From: F1-20-MAGs119 sp041164425
GTDB taxonomy: Bacteria > Actinomycetota > Acidimicrobiia > Acidimicrobiales > Ilumatobacteraceae
DNA: 36,197 nt
Direction of reading: 5' to 3'
NCBI GenBank assembly: GCA_041164425.1
Contig: JBEAPO010000133.1
Span: forward strand, 1-36,197
Notes under the pieces: model-generated
What the model saw: only the letters and a program-made list of their open reading frames with translations
Told to the model about the DNA's origin: nothing
The model's database searches: none
Shown: positions 14,335-22,599 of the stretch, piece by piece
How the letters are laid out: each line of letters begins with the position of its first letter
Position numbering within the stretch: the first letter of the stretch is position 1
Position numbers and translations under genes: made by a program

Positions 14335-17300
14335 CTAGCCCACGATGACAGCGTCCCCGAAGGCCACCCGAAGGTCCCCGATTGCCTTGTCGATGTTGAC
14401 GCTGAAGGCATCGGCCAACTGAAGAACCTTGCCCGGGCCCATGTCGAGGATTACCGGCGCGTCGCCCGGGAATTCGGTGAGGATTGCCTTCAATCGGTCG
14501 ATCGTGTCCTCGTCGACGGCTGAGGCCGACAGCTTCATCCGTACCGTGCGCGGTCCCGTCATGGTGAGGTTCTCGATGACCTCGAGCTTTTGGGCCATGA
14601 ACCCGACGCGTGTGTCATCGCGTCGGTCCACGCGGCCGCGAACCGCGACGATCGCGTCGTCGGCCAGGATGTGGCCGTATTCGGTGAGAGTCTTCGGAAA
14701 CACGGTGACCTCGATACTCGATTCCAGGTCTTCGAGCACGAACACTGCCATCTGGTCGCCACGTTTCGTGTACTTGCGGGCGAAGCCCGTGACGACTCCA
14801 CCCAACGTCAAGAAGGCTCCGTCATCGCGCTCGCGCGCGTCGGCGATGGTGCTGTCGGTACGTCGCCGCAACGCGTATTCGGCTCCCATCAGGGGATGGT
14901 CGGAAATGTAGAGCCCGAGCATTTCTTTTTCGTTGCGCAACTGATCGGCCTTCACGAACTCGAGCGTGGGGATTTCGATCCGGTCACTGAAACCTGAATC
15001 ACCACCCATTTCCTCACCGAACAGGCTCATGATGCCGCGATCGCGTTCGCGACGTCGGTCGACGGTGATGTCGATAACCTGTTCGAAGACCATCAACAAG
15101 CCCCGTCGCGAGTGTCCGAGAGAGTCGAAAGCGCCGGCTTTGATGAGTGACTCGACCGTGCGCTTGTTCAAAACCTGTTCCGGCACGCGCTCGACGAAAT
15201 CGTGGAAGGACGAATACGGTCCGTTCGCATCACGTTCGGCGATGAGTTGTTCGACGAGGCCTTCACCAACGTTGCGGATGGCCGAAAGGCCGAACGTCAC
15301 CGCGCGCGGCGTCACGCCGTCATCGTCGACGGGCAGAGCCGCGAAGTCGGACCGCGAGAGGTTGATGTCGGGCGTGTGCACGCGAATGCCGTTGCTGCGC
15401 GCATCGGCGAGGTAGATCGCACTCTTGTCGAAGTTCCCCTTGACACTCGACAACAGGCACGCCGCGTATTGCACCGGATAGTTCGCTTTAAGGAAAGCGG
15501 TTTGGTAAGCGATCAGGCCGTAGCCGTAGGCATGACTCTTGTTGAATGCGTAGTCCGCGAATTTTTCGATGACATCGAAGAGTTGTCGTCCGAGGTTGAG
15601 GCCGTAACCCGCACCTTCGCAACCAGACTCGAACCGGTCACGCTCTTTGGCCATCAGCTCGGGGATCTTCTTGCCGCAGGCTTTGCGCAAGTTGTCCGCC
15701 TCGGCAAGCGAGTAGCCGGCGAACTTCTGTGCGACGCGCATCATGCTCTCCTGGTACACCATGAGGCCGTACGTGTCGGTCAGCAAGTCGCGGGCGTCGG
15801 GATGGAAGAACTGTGGCACTTTGCGCGAGTTCTTGTAGTCGGCGTAATCGTTGTGCATGTTCGCACTCATCGGCCCGGGCCTGTAGAGCGCGACAACTGC
15901 GGCGACGTGTTCAAAACTGCTGGGGGCGAGCGAACGCAAGAGGGCGCGCATCGGCGGGCTTTCGAGTTGGAACACTCCGATCGTCTCTCCACGGGAGAGC
16001 AGGTCGAAAGTCGCAGGGTCGTCGAGGGAAATCGTGTCGATATCGAAATCGGGATTTACCGAACTTCGCACCATCTCGACGGTGTCGGTGATGACGTCGA
16101 GGTTACGCAGGCCGAGGAAGTCCATCTTCAACAGGCCCAGGGCCTCGACGCCATGCATTTCGTACTGCGTGACGATCGGCGAATTCGCAGGATCCTGGCC
16201 GGGCTCGGGCTTGCGTTGGATGGGCAGATACTCGGTGAGCGCGTCGCGCGTTATCACGACAGCTGCCGCGTGGATGCCGTCGGATCGTTTCAGGCCTTCG
16301 AGACCCATTGCCACTTCGACGATGCGCTTCACGTCCGGGTCCGCGTCGACCATCGCGCGAAGATCAGCCGCGGCGCGGAATCCGTCGCGATGCTTCGGCA
16401 CCTCCTCGAAGCAGTACTTGAGGGGCGTGTCGCGACCCATGACGAGCGGGGGCATCGCTTTCGCGATCTTGTCGCCGAGCCCATAGGGGTAGCCGAGGAC
16501 TCGCGCCGCATCGCGCACGGCGTTGCGGGCCTTGATCGTGCCGAAGGTGATGATCTGGGCGACATGGTCGCGGCCGTATTTCTCGGCCGCGTAACGGATC
16601 ATCTCGTCGCGGTAACGGGAGTCGAAGTCCATGTCGATGTCGGGCATCGACACGCGACTGGGATTGAGGAATCGCTCGAAGAGGAGGTCGTAACGGATGG
16701 GATCGAGATCGGTGATGCGCAGGCAGTAGGCAACGGCGCAACCCGCAGCGGAGCCACGCCCCGGGCCCACGCGGATACCGCTTTCACGCGCGTGACGGAT
16801 GAGGTCCCACACGATGAGGAAGTAGGACGCGAAACCCATGTCGGCGATCACCTTCAACTCGTACGAGAGTCGCTCGACGGCCTCGTTGGGCAACTTGTCG
16901 CCCCAACGTTCGCGTGCACCCGCAGTGGTGAGGTGCTTCAGGTACTCGACATCGTTCGCAAAACCCGCGGGCACGGGGAACTCGGGCAGGTGGACCTGGT
17001 CGAACTCGATGTTGACGTTGGCACGCTCTGCCACCCACAGGGTGCTGTCACAGGCCTGGGGCACCTCGCGGAACAGATACCTCATCTCTGCCGCCGACTT
17101 CAGGTAGTGCTCTTCACCCTCGAAACGGAACCTGTTGGGGTCGGACAGCATTGAACCGGTTTGGACGCAGAGAAGAGCGTCATGAGCGGTGTGGTCATCG
17201 CGATGCGTGTAGTGCGAGTCGTTCGTGGCGATGAGTGGCGCGCCGATTTTCTTCGCGATCTCGAAGAGTTTCGGGTTGGTTTCGATTTGTGCCGGGATGC

Positions 17301-17877
17301 CGTGGTCTTGAATTTCAACGAAGAGGTTGTCTTTGCCGAAGATGTCCTGCAAGCGCGAGGCCCGTTCGATCGCACCCTTGTCGTCACCGCGTAGAAGAGC
17401 CTGCAAAACGTGCCCGCCGAGACAACCCGTGGTGCAAATGAGTCCTTCGCTGTGCCGTCCGAGCAGGTCCCAGTCAAGACGTGGCTTGTAGTAGTAGCCC
17501 TCGAGGTACGCGAGGCTGGAAAGTTGGATGAGATTGCGGTAACCGACGTCGTTCTCGGCCAACAAAGTGAGGTGGTAGTAGAGCTTGCTACCCGATTCGG
17601 TGTCACCGCCCGTGTCGTCGACGCGTCCCCGACGCGCGGGCCGTTCGTGGCGCGATTCGTGGGCCATGTAGGCCTCGGTGCCGATGACCGGCTTCACGCC
17701 CTGGGCCTTGCACTCGCGGTAGAAGTCGAGAACTCCGTACATGTTGCCGTGGTCGGTGATGCCGAGTGCGGGCTGACCGTCGGCGGCGGCCGCGGCCACC
17801 AGTTCGTCGAGACGTGACGCACCGTCGAGCATCGAGAACTCGGTGTGAACGTGGAGGTGCGTGAAGGAACTGGACAT
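14335..17877 (-). CDS. dnaE: DNA polymerase III alpha subunit
   Basis: The 1180-residue replicative polymerase. The N-terminal PHP domain keeps all nine metal-ligand positions expected of a proofreading PHP exonuclease: His7, His9, Asp18, His43, Glu68, His102, Cys152, Asp220 and His222, as in mycobacterial DnaE1. The polymerase active site has GPGRGSAAGC (371-380) and the aspartates of PDIDMDFD (Asp413, Asp415). A C-terminal OB-fold region starts near VTGFARKYTKRGDQ. It is of DnaE1 type by length and intact PHP site, so this is the replicative copy, not DnaE2. It lies 72 bases after bpa with a hairpin between. A TAATTT hexamer is 17 bases before the ATG, which would give a short leader. Confidence 0.96.
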   Translation of the reverse strand: MSSSFTHLHVHTEFSMLDGASRLDELVAAAAADGQPALGITDHGNMYGVLDFYRECKAQGVKPVIGTEAYMAHESRHERPARRGRVDDTGGDTESGSKLYYHLTLLAENDVGYRNLIQLSSLAYLEGYYYKPRLDWDLLGRHSEGLICTTGCLGGHVLQALLRGDDKGAIERASRLQDIFGKDNLFVEIQDHGIPAQIETNPKLFEIAKKIGAPLIATNDSHYTHRDDHTAHDALLCVQTGSMLSDPNRFRFEGEEHYLKSAAEMRYLFREVPQACDSTLWVAERANVNIEFDQVHLPEFPVPAGFANDVEYLKHLTTAGARERWGDKLPNEAVERLSYELKVIADMGFASYFLIVWDLIRHARESGIRVGPGRGSAAGCAVAYCLRITDLDPIRYDLLFERFLNPSRVSMPDIDMDFDSRYRDEMIRYAAEKYGRDHVAQIITFGTIKARNAVRDAARVLGYPYGLGDKIAKAMPPLVMGRDTPLKYCFEEVPKHRDGFRAAADLRAMVDADPDVKRIVEVAMGLEGLKRSDGIHAAAVVITRDALTEYLPIQRKPEPGQDPANSPIVTQYEMHGVEALGLLKMDFLGLRNLDVITDTVEMVRSSVNPDFDIDTISLDDPATFDLLSRGETIGVFQLESPPMRALLRSLAPSSFEHVAAVVALYRPGPMSANMHNDYADYKNSRKVPQFFHPDARDLLTDTYGLMVYQESMMRVAQKFAGYSLAEADNLRKACGKKIPELMAKERDRFESGCEGAGYGLNLGRQLFDVIEKFADYAFNKSHAYGYGLIAYQTAFLKANYPVQYAACLLSSVKGNFDKSAIYLADARSNGIRVHTPDINLSRSDFAALPVDDDGVTPRAVTFGLSAIRNVGEGLVEQLIAERDANGPYSSFHDFVERVPEQVLNKRTVESLIKAGAFDSLGHSRRGLLMVFEQVIDITVDRRRERDRGIMSLFGEEMGGDSGFSDRIEIPTLEFVKADQLRNEKEMLGLYISDHPLMGAEYALRRRTDSTIADARERDDGAFLTLGGVVTGFARKYTKRGDQMAVFVLEDLESSIEVTVFPKTLTEYGHILADDAIVAVRGRVDRRDDTRVGFMAQKLEVIENLTMTGPRTVRMKLSASAVDEDTIDRLKAILTEFPGDAPVILDMGPGKVLQLADAFSVNIDKAIGDLRVAFGDAVIVG

Positions 17878-17922
17878 GGTGGGTCAGGGACCCGAAATTA
17901 CCAAACGGGTGTCGCTCACCGA

Positions 17923-17938
17923 GCGTGCTGAGGCACGC
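17923..17938 (-). terminator. Candidate hairpin between bpa and dnaE
   Basis: A perfect 6-bp stem (GCGTGC/GCACGC) with a four-base loop, 12 bases after the bpa stop. An alternative 5-bp stem (17913-17925) overlaps it. No U-tract follows, which is common in high-GC actinobacteria but leaves termination unproven. Confidence 0.35.
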
Positions 17939-17949
17939 GTCACCATAAG

Positions 17950-18402
17950 TCAGAGATACTGACCGCTCGGCCCACCCGGCGAATTCGGGGGCAGTGCTCC
18001 CGGCAACTGACGCATCTGTTCGAGTTGCTGGCGGGCAGCGATCTGCTGTGCGAAGAGCGTCGCTTGAATGCCATGAAAGAGGCCCTCGAGCCACCCAACG
18101 AGTTGGGCTTTCGCCACGCGCAATTCCGCTTCAGATGGAACGGTCCCCTCGTGGAAGGGCAGTGCAAGCATGCGCAGTTCGTTCTGAAGATCGGGGGAAA
18201 GAGCCTCGGAGAGTTCGACGATCGAGCGCTCGTAGATCTCGGCGAGGCGCTCGCGACTTGGTTCGTCGAGCGCAGTCGCATGGGCTTCATCGAGAAGTTG
18301 TTTCACCATTGACCCGATGCGCATCACCTTTGCAGGCTCGGTGATCGTCTCGGACTCGGGCTCGCTGCCGTTCGGGGAGAGAACTTCGGGTGTCTCGCTC
18401 AT
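17950..18402 (-). CDS. bpa: Bacterial proteasome activator
   Basis: The 150-residue product matches Bpa (Rv3780 in M. tuberculosis), an ATP-independent ring that docks on the 20S proteasome and feeds unstructured proteins to it. The core is closely conserved: PAKVMRIGSMVKQLLDEA, then LPFHEGTVPSEAELRVAKAQL and VGWLEGLFHGIQATLFAQQ. The C-terminus ends GQYL, the tail that opens the proteasome gate. The first 25 residues are acidic and disordered, as in homologues. A TAATGT hexamer seven bases before the ATG gives it its own likely promoter. The gene implies a 20S proteasome elsewhere in the genome. Position next to dnaE has no obvious functional meaning. Confidence 0.93.
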   Translation of the reverse strand: MSETPEVLSPNGSEPESETITEPAKVMRIGSMVKQLLDEAHATALDEPSRERLAEIYERSIVELSEALSPDLQNELRMLALPFHEGTVPSEAELRVAKAQLVGWLEGLFHGIQATLFAQQIAARQQLEQMRQLPGALPPNSPGGPSGQYL

Positions 18403-18409
18403 CGGACAA

Positions 18410-18415
18410 ACATTA
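18410..18415 (-). promoter_or_regulatory. Probable leaderless promoter -10 of bpa
   Basis: Minus-strand TAATGT, seven bases, then ATG at 18402. It lies within the 21-base gap after the phosphatase-family gene. Confidence 0.45.
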
Positions 18416-18423
18416 GGTGGGCA

Positions 18424-19551
18424 TCACGTAACGTGCACCAGCAGAGGCACTTCGACCTCCGCCGCGGTCATGCTGCCGTGACGGCACTGCAGCACGAAAT
18501 GACCCCCATCGGCCGGGTCGTCGAACGAAATATCGCTGAACGGGACAAGTGCCACGTCACCGAGGCGGCGCAAGGCCGGCGGACGCACCACGGGCCCCAA
18601 CCAACCCTCGTCAACGACCTGTTCGCGCGAAACGACCCACGCGACGTCATCGAAGAGATCGGTCGACAGAGCGAGAAGATCGCGCGCGGCACCGTCATGA
18701 GCATGCAGCCAACGGAATCGACCCTCGCCCGACTGCCTGCGTACGTTACGCATCAGGTCGCCAGGAAGTTTCACGATGTTGTCACCCACTTCAACCTGGC
18801 CGTGGTCGGCCGTCACGTAGAGCGCGGTGTCGGCAGGTAGCGCCTCGATGAGCGTCGCAACGAGTGCATCACACGCCCGCAGTTCGGCGTCGTAGTACGG
18901 ACCGAATCCACGTTCGTGAGCCACCTTGTCGAGGCCGTCGTAATAGGCGTACACGAGCGGCTCACCCTGTGCGAGTAGTTCGCCAACGATGACGGGAATG
19001 CTCGACGCGACGCGCCAACCTGCGGGACGCGACCCACGAAGGTGGGCTTCGGTAAATCCGGTGTCCTCGAGTTCGGCCTTCGAAACCACGGGCACGCGAA
19101 CCCCCATGAACGGCTGACACGGCTGGACGTCAGCCGGAGCGTGAACCCGACGCAAGTCGCCGCGCTCGTCACCCCAGCGCAGCGTGTTCATGACACTCGA
19201 GCCCATGTCCATTCGGTAGCCGACGAGGCCGTGTTCGCCGGGACACGCCCCGGTTGCGAGCGATGTGAGAGCGGTCGCCGTGGTTGTCGGTGCCACGGAC
19301 GTGATGACCGAACCCGCAAGGCCGGCGAGCGTCGGCGCTATGTGTTCACGGGCACGCAACTGGTTCCAACCCAGGCCATCGATGAGAAGCACCACCCGAC
19401 GAGCGACTGCTGTTTCGTGGTGCACCATCCACGCCGGAACCTCGGGTGATACGCCGGCCGGCCCGAGTGCCGCCCGCAGCATCCACGGCATCACGTCGAC
19501 GAGTGACCCGTTTCCGTACCGCGGGAGAACGGGCGACGGGACGCTGGGCAC
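18424..19551 (-). CDS. Alkaline-phosphatase-superfamily phosphodiesterase (nucleotide pyrophosphatase-like)
   Basis: A 375-residue metal-dependent hydrolase of the nucleotide pyrophosphatase/phosphodiesterase type. Metal ligands appear in order: LLIDGLGW (Asp58), a PTTTATA nucleophile segment (the last Thr, Thr91, aligns best), YYDGLDKVAHERG, TADHGQVEVG, and a C-terminal HGS in CRHGSMTAAE. No signal peptide is seen, so it is probably cytoplasmic; the substrate is unknown. The start is uncertain. The frame opens at a TTG (19563), but a GTG at 19551 lies six bases after TTGAAT, a near match to the local -10 pattern, and gives a more usual N-terminus. It is divergent from the Rrf2 regulator. Confidence 0.8.
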   Translation of the reverse strand: MPSVPSPVLPRYGNGSLVDVMPWMLRAALGPAGVSPEVPAWMVHHETAVARRVVLLIDGLGWNQLRAREHIAPTLAGLAGSVITSVAPTTTATALTSLATGACPGEHGLVGYRMDMGSSVMNTLRWGDERGDLRRVHAPADVQPCQPFMGVRVPVVSKAELEDTGFTEAHLRGSRPAGWRVASSIPVIVGELLAQGEPLVYAYYDGLDKVAHERGFGPYYDAELRACDALVATLIEALPADTALYVTADHGQVEVGDNIVKLPGDLMRNVRRQSGEGRFRWLHAHDGAARDLLALSTDLFDDVAWVVSREQVVDEGWLGPVVRPPALRRLGDVALVPFSDISFDDPADGGHFVLQCRHGSMTAAEVEVPLLVHVT

Positions 19552-19594
19552 GCACTGATTCAACCAGATCGCCGTGCCTTACGGCGCCAGGTTC

Positions 19595-19600
19595 TACGAT
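19595..19600 (+). promoter_or_regulatory. Probable leaderless promoter -10 of the Rrf2 gene
   Basis: TACGAT, six bases, then GTG at 19607. This selects the GTG 19607 start, which gives the normal Rrf2 N-terminus, over the upstream GTG 19574. Confidence 0.5.
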
Positions 19601-19606
19601 GAGTCT

Positions 19607-20059
19607 GTGCGTGTTTCGACAAGGGGCGACTATGCGTGTCGCGCGTTGCTGTCACTGGCGCTGCACGCCGACACATCGGGACCAACGTCGGTTCGGGACA
19701 TCGCCGAACGCACGGGTCTCCCCCAGCCCTATCTCGAACAGATTCTTCTTTCGCTGAAGGGCGCGGGCCTCGTTCGCTCGAAACGCGGCGTCGGCGGTGG
19801 CTACGTCCTGGCCAAGGACCCGAGTGACATCAAACTCGCCGAGATCATCTCTGCCGTCGACGGACCGATCACCGTCGGCGACTTCGGCCAGCCCCACCAG
19901 GACGGCTCATGCAGTCACGAAGGACAATGCGTCCTCTTGGCGATCTGGGACGGCGCGGGCCAGCACATGCGGCATCACCTCGAGCAGTACACGCTTGCAG
20001 GTATCGCTGCGGCAGCCAAGGGTGACGCACCCTGGCCCGAGATCAATCACCCACACTGA
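19607..20059 (+). CDS. Rrf2-family transcriptional regulator
   Basis: A 150-residue winged-helix regulator of the Rrf2 family (relatives: IscR, NsrR, CymR). The opening VRVSTRGDYACRALL and the recognition region IAERTGLPQPYLEQIL plus the wing GLVRSKRGVGGGYVLA are characteristic. The cluster-binding region has Cys102 and Cys108 with C-x5-C spacing, but the third cysteine position (x5 further) is Trp114. Asp8, a cluster ligand in some NsrR proteins, is present, and another Cys is at 11. It may therefore bind an unusual Fe-S cluster or none. It is divergent from the phosphodiesterase gene and its 3' end overlaps rluD by 17 bases in opposite orientation. Its targets are unknown. Confidence 0.85.
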   Translation: MRVSTRGDYACRALLSLALHADTSGPTSVRDIAERTGLPQPYLEQILLSLKGAGLVRSKRGVGGGYVLAKDPSDIKLAEIISAVDGPITVGDFGQPHQDGSCSHEGQCVLLAIWDGAGQHMRHHLEQYTLAGIAAAAKGDAPWPEINHPH

Positions 20060-20966
20060 GACGCGCGATCAGCCCGTCGATGTCGGCCGGCAACGGCGCT
20101 TCGAACGACATTTCTGTCGCACTGCGTGGATGGGCGAAGGTCAGTCGCACCGCGTGAAGCGCCGGTCGGGAGAATGAAAGCGTCGAGCGAACGCCGCCGT
20201 ACGTCGCATCGCCGAGCACCGGATGACCCACGGCGGCGAGGTGCACACGTATCTGGTGCGTACGGCCGGTCTCCAGTTCACAACGCACGAGACTCGCGAC
20301 GATCGGTGACGTGAACTCGCGCAAAACCGCGTAGCGCGTGCGCGCCATTTTGCCGTCGACGCGCACCGCCATTTTCGTGAGCTCCCGCGCGTCACGGCCG
20401 ATCGCCGCGTCGATCACACCGCTCTTCGCGTCGAAGGCCCCGACGGCGACGGCGACGTATTCACGATGCACGAGTCGGTGCGACAACTGATCGACCAACG
20501 ACTCGTACGCGGCCGCCGAACGGGCGACGACCATGAGACCGGTCGTTCCCGCATCGAGACGGTGCACGATGCCCGGCCTGAACGGGTCGCCCACCGACGC
20601 GATCTCGGGGTACCGCGCGAGCAGGCCGTTCACGAGCGTGCCCGTGGGGTTTCCTGCGCCGGGATGAACGACGAGCCCCTTTTGCTTGTCGACAACGATG
20701 ACGTCGTCGTCAGCGTGGATGACGTTGACCTCGACCGACGCATCGCCACGCGGCAGTTCCTTCTCGGGAAGGAGTGCCGTGTCGATCGTGATCGTCTGCC
20801 CTTCTTCGAGCTTCACCTTGCCGGCAACCGCCACCCCGCCGTCGATCGTGACACCGCCCCCCGCGATGAGTGCGGCCGACTGGGCCCGACTGAGGTCGGC
20901 AAGCAACGCCACGACCCGGTCGAGCCTGTCACCGGCGAGCGCCGACGGAATCTCCTCTTCGATCAC
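20043..20966 (-). CDS. rluD: RluD-type 23S rRNA pseudouridine synthase
   Basis: The 307-residue protein has an N-terminal S4 RNA-binding domain (about 14-60, with GDRLDRVVALL and GGGVTIDG) and an RluA-type pseudouridine synthase domain with the catalytic Asp138 in HRLDAGTTGL. DKQKGLVVHPGAG and GRTHQIRVHL are the other hallmark segments. RluD-type enzymes modify helix 69 of 23S rRNA, but RluC/RluA specificity cannot be fully excluded. The GTG start at 20966 overlaps the lspA stop (GTGA), so translation is coupled. The lspA-rluD pair is a usual actinobacterial arrangement. Its end overlaps the convergent Rrf2 gene by 17 bases. Confidence 0.9.
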   Translation of the reverse strand: MIEEEIPSALAGDRLDRVVALLADLSRAQSAALIAGGGVTIDGGVAVAGKVKLEEGQTITIDTALLPEKELPRGDASVEVNVIHADDDVIVVDKQKGLVVHPGAGNPTGTLVNGLLARYPEIASVGDPFRPGIVHRLDAGTTGLMVVARSAAAYESLVDQLSHRLVHREYVAVAVGAFDAKSGVIDAAIGRDARELTKMAVRVDGKMARTRYAVLREFTSPIVASLVRCELETGRTHQIRVHLAAVGHPVLGDATYGGVRSTLSFSRPALHAVRLTFAHPRSATEMSFEAPLPADIDGLIARLSVGD

Positions 20967-21460
20967 TGAGGTGACTCAACTTCGGTCGATTCAGCTTCCG
21001 GCACCGATTTGTCCGGCAAGAGGGACACGACGACGAGAGCCCCTGCACCCACGACGATCGCCGCATCCGCAACGTTGAATATCGGCCACCACTGCAGATC
21101 GATGAAGTCGACGACGGCGCCCTGCAGCCATCCATCGCCACGGAACAGGCGATCGACGATGTTCCCCGCCGCTCCGCCTGCGACCATCCCGACAAACACC
21201 GAGCCCCAGCGCGTGTCGCGGCGCAGACCGATCAGGAGATACGCCACAACAAGCACACCGATCACCGCGATGACCGGACCCAGACCCTGTCCTCTGGCAA
21301 ATGCCATACCCGTGTTGAATGCCAGGTTGAACCGCAGCGACCCAACGATGTCGATCGTTCGACCGTCGCCGAGCGCGTTCAGTGCCCAGTGCTTCGTGAC
21401 CTGGTCGGCCACGACGATCGTGACGGCGATCAGGGCCGTCAACGTACGCAGTGACTTCAC
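20963..21460 (-). CDS. lspA: Prolipoprotein signal peptidase (signal peptidase II)
   Basis: LspA removes signal peptides from lipoproteins in the membrane. The 165-residue product has four hydrophobic segments and the family motifs FNTGMAF, GGAAGNIVDRL (Asp103) and VVDFIDL then FNVADA (Asp132). The two aspartates are the catalytic pair. The frame extends to 21508 with an Arg-rich leader, but GTG 21460 overlaps the upstream TGA in a GTGA arrangement and starts just before the first membrane segment, so I prefer it. It is coupled to the DksA-like gene upstream and rluD downstream. Confidence 0.93.
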   Translation of the reverse strand: MKSLRTLTALIAVTIVVADQVTKHWALNALGDGRTIDIVGSLRFNLAFNTGMAFARGQGLGPVIAVIGVLVVAYLLIGLRRDTRWGSVFVGMVAGGAAGNIVDRLFRGDGWLQGAVVDFIDLQWWPIFNVADAAIVVGAGALVVVSLLPDKSVPEAESTEVESPQ

Positions 21461-22569
21461 CGGCGGCCGATGCCCCCGACGCGCTCTTCGACGAGTTCCG
21501 TCGTCCACGGAATCGCCTTCAGGCGTTCGCGCGGAATCGGCTTGCCGGAATGTTGTGAGTAGCCGTACTCGCCGACCCCCAGTCGGGCGAGCGCCGCATC
21601 GATCTCGTCGACCGTCTGACGCGCCTGCGCAGAAAGAGTGAGGTCGCGTTCGCGCTCGACGACCATCGTGTCGCCCTCGCCGCCCTCGTCGTCGAACTGC
21701 ACATCGCCCATCTCGGCATCCTCGATCAACTGGTTCGCCTCGTCCTCGAGACGCGTTGCCTGGCCGACCAACTTCGCCCGCTCTTCCAACAGCAGGTCAC
21801 GCTGAGCGAAAAGGAACTTCAGGTCGAATTCGCGCGTCGAGGTGATGCCATCTTTCGATTCACCCTTGACGATGGGCGGCTTCTCCATTGCCTTCTTTCG
21901 ACGTTCAGCCTCTTTGCGCTCGGCCTCGGCACGACGCTCGGCCTCTTTCGCGAGACGCGCAGCCTCACGCTCGGCCTCTTTGCGCTCGGCCTCGGCACGA
22001 CGCTCGGCCTCTTTCGCCAAACGCGCAGCCTCACGCTCGGCCTTTTTGCGCTTGGCCTCGGCCTCTTTTTCCTTCTTCTTCAGCGCGAGCTCACGCTCTT
22101 TCGCCTTCTTCGCAGCAGCGGCCTCACGCTCTTTCATTTTTTTCATGGCGGCGAGCTCACGCTCTTTCGCCTTCTTCGCAGCAGCAGCCTCGCGCTGTCG
22201 GGCCTTCTTCTCGGCCTCGAGACGCTTCTTTTCGGCGGCGCGCGCCTTGGCCAGTGCCTCGCGTTCCTTCGCCGCTTTTTTCATGGCGAGGGCCTTTTGG
22301 TCCTTCGCCTTCTTCGCTGCGAGGGCTTTCTTCTTGGCAGACGCCGAAACTTTCTTCGCCGGCTTCTTGGCTGCGGGCTTCTTCTTTGCCGGCTGCTTCT
22401 TCACCGGCTTCTTCTTCACCGGCTTCTTGGCTGCCGACGCCGACTTCTTGGCCGGCTTCTTGGCTGCGGGCTTCTTCTTTGCCGACTTCTTTGCCGCCGC
22501 CGCCGACTTCTTGACTGGTTTAGCGGTCGACTTCTTCGCCGTCTTCTTGATCGGCTTCTTCGCTGCCAT
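21457..22569 (-). CDS. DksA/TraR-like protein with long Lys/Ala-rich N-terminal arm and no zinc-finger cysteines
   Basis: The 370-residue product has two parts. Residues 1 to about 240 are a highly basic arm: first KKPAAKKPAKK-like, histone H1-like repeats (1-80), then charged coiled-coil repeats of AKERELA and AERRAEAERKEA type. Residues from about 248 on are a DksA/TraR domain, with LLLEERAKL, DVQFDDEGGEGDTM, LSAQARQTVDEIDAAL and the IPRERLKAIPW tail. DksA proteins bind the RNA polymerase secondary channel. The usual four-cysteine zinc finger is absent: the position reads YGYSQHSGKPIP, and the whole protein has no Cys. It has a good Shine-Dalgarno (AGGAG, six-base spacing). The order ileS-dksA-lspA-rluD is the usual actinobacterial one. 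Nucleic-acid binding by the arm is inference. Confidence 0.85.
   Translation of the reverse strand: MAAKKPIKKTAKKSTAKPVKKSAAAAKKSAKKKPAAKKPAKKSASAAKKPVKKKPVKKQPAKKKPAAKKPAKKVSASAKKKALAAKKAKDQKALAMKKAAKEREALAKARAAEKKRLEAEKKARQREAAAAKKAKERELAAMKKMKEREAAAAKKAKERELALKKKEKEAEAKRKKAEREAARLAKEAERRAEAERKEAEREAARLAKEAERRAEAERKEAERRKKAMEKPPIVKGESKDGITSTREFDLKFLFAQRDLLLEERAKLVGQATRLEDEANQLIEDAEMGDVQFDDEGGEGDTMVVERERDLTLSAQARQTVDEIDAALARLGVGEYGYSQHSGKPIPRERLKAIPWTTELVEERVGGIGRR
21909..22040 (-). repeat. Two tandem 66-bp repeats in the coiled-coil arm
   Basis: Copies at 21909-21974 and 21975-22040 differ at only two bases. Each encodes 22 residues of the AERRAEAERKEA type. The near-identity at DNA level points to recent duplication. 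Confidence 0.8.
22085..22197 (-). repeat. Second 66-bp-period repeat pair in the same gene
   Basis: A segment of about 46 bases starting GCGAGCTCACGCTCTTTCGC on the plus strand occurs at 22085 and again at 22151, exactly 66 bases apart. It encodes a repeated AAAAKKAKEREL unit. The period equals that of the neighbouring tandem repeat. Confidence 0.65.
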
Positions 22570-22599
22570 CGCCTTCTCCTGTCCGTGGGTGCGAGGAGT

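Noticed and set aside
15202..17154. A 650-codon open frame antisense to dnaE (and a 527-codon one antisense to thrS at 5841-7424)
   Set aside because: Both are reverse-phase shadows of strongly conserved genes in GC-rich DNA, with no domain-like sequence.
21909..22197. Repeats as a CRISPR or non-coding satellite
   Set aside because: They are in frame inside a coding gene, have no spacers, and encode coiled-coil units.
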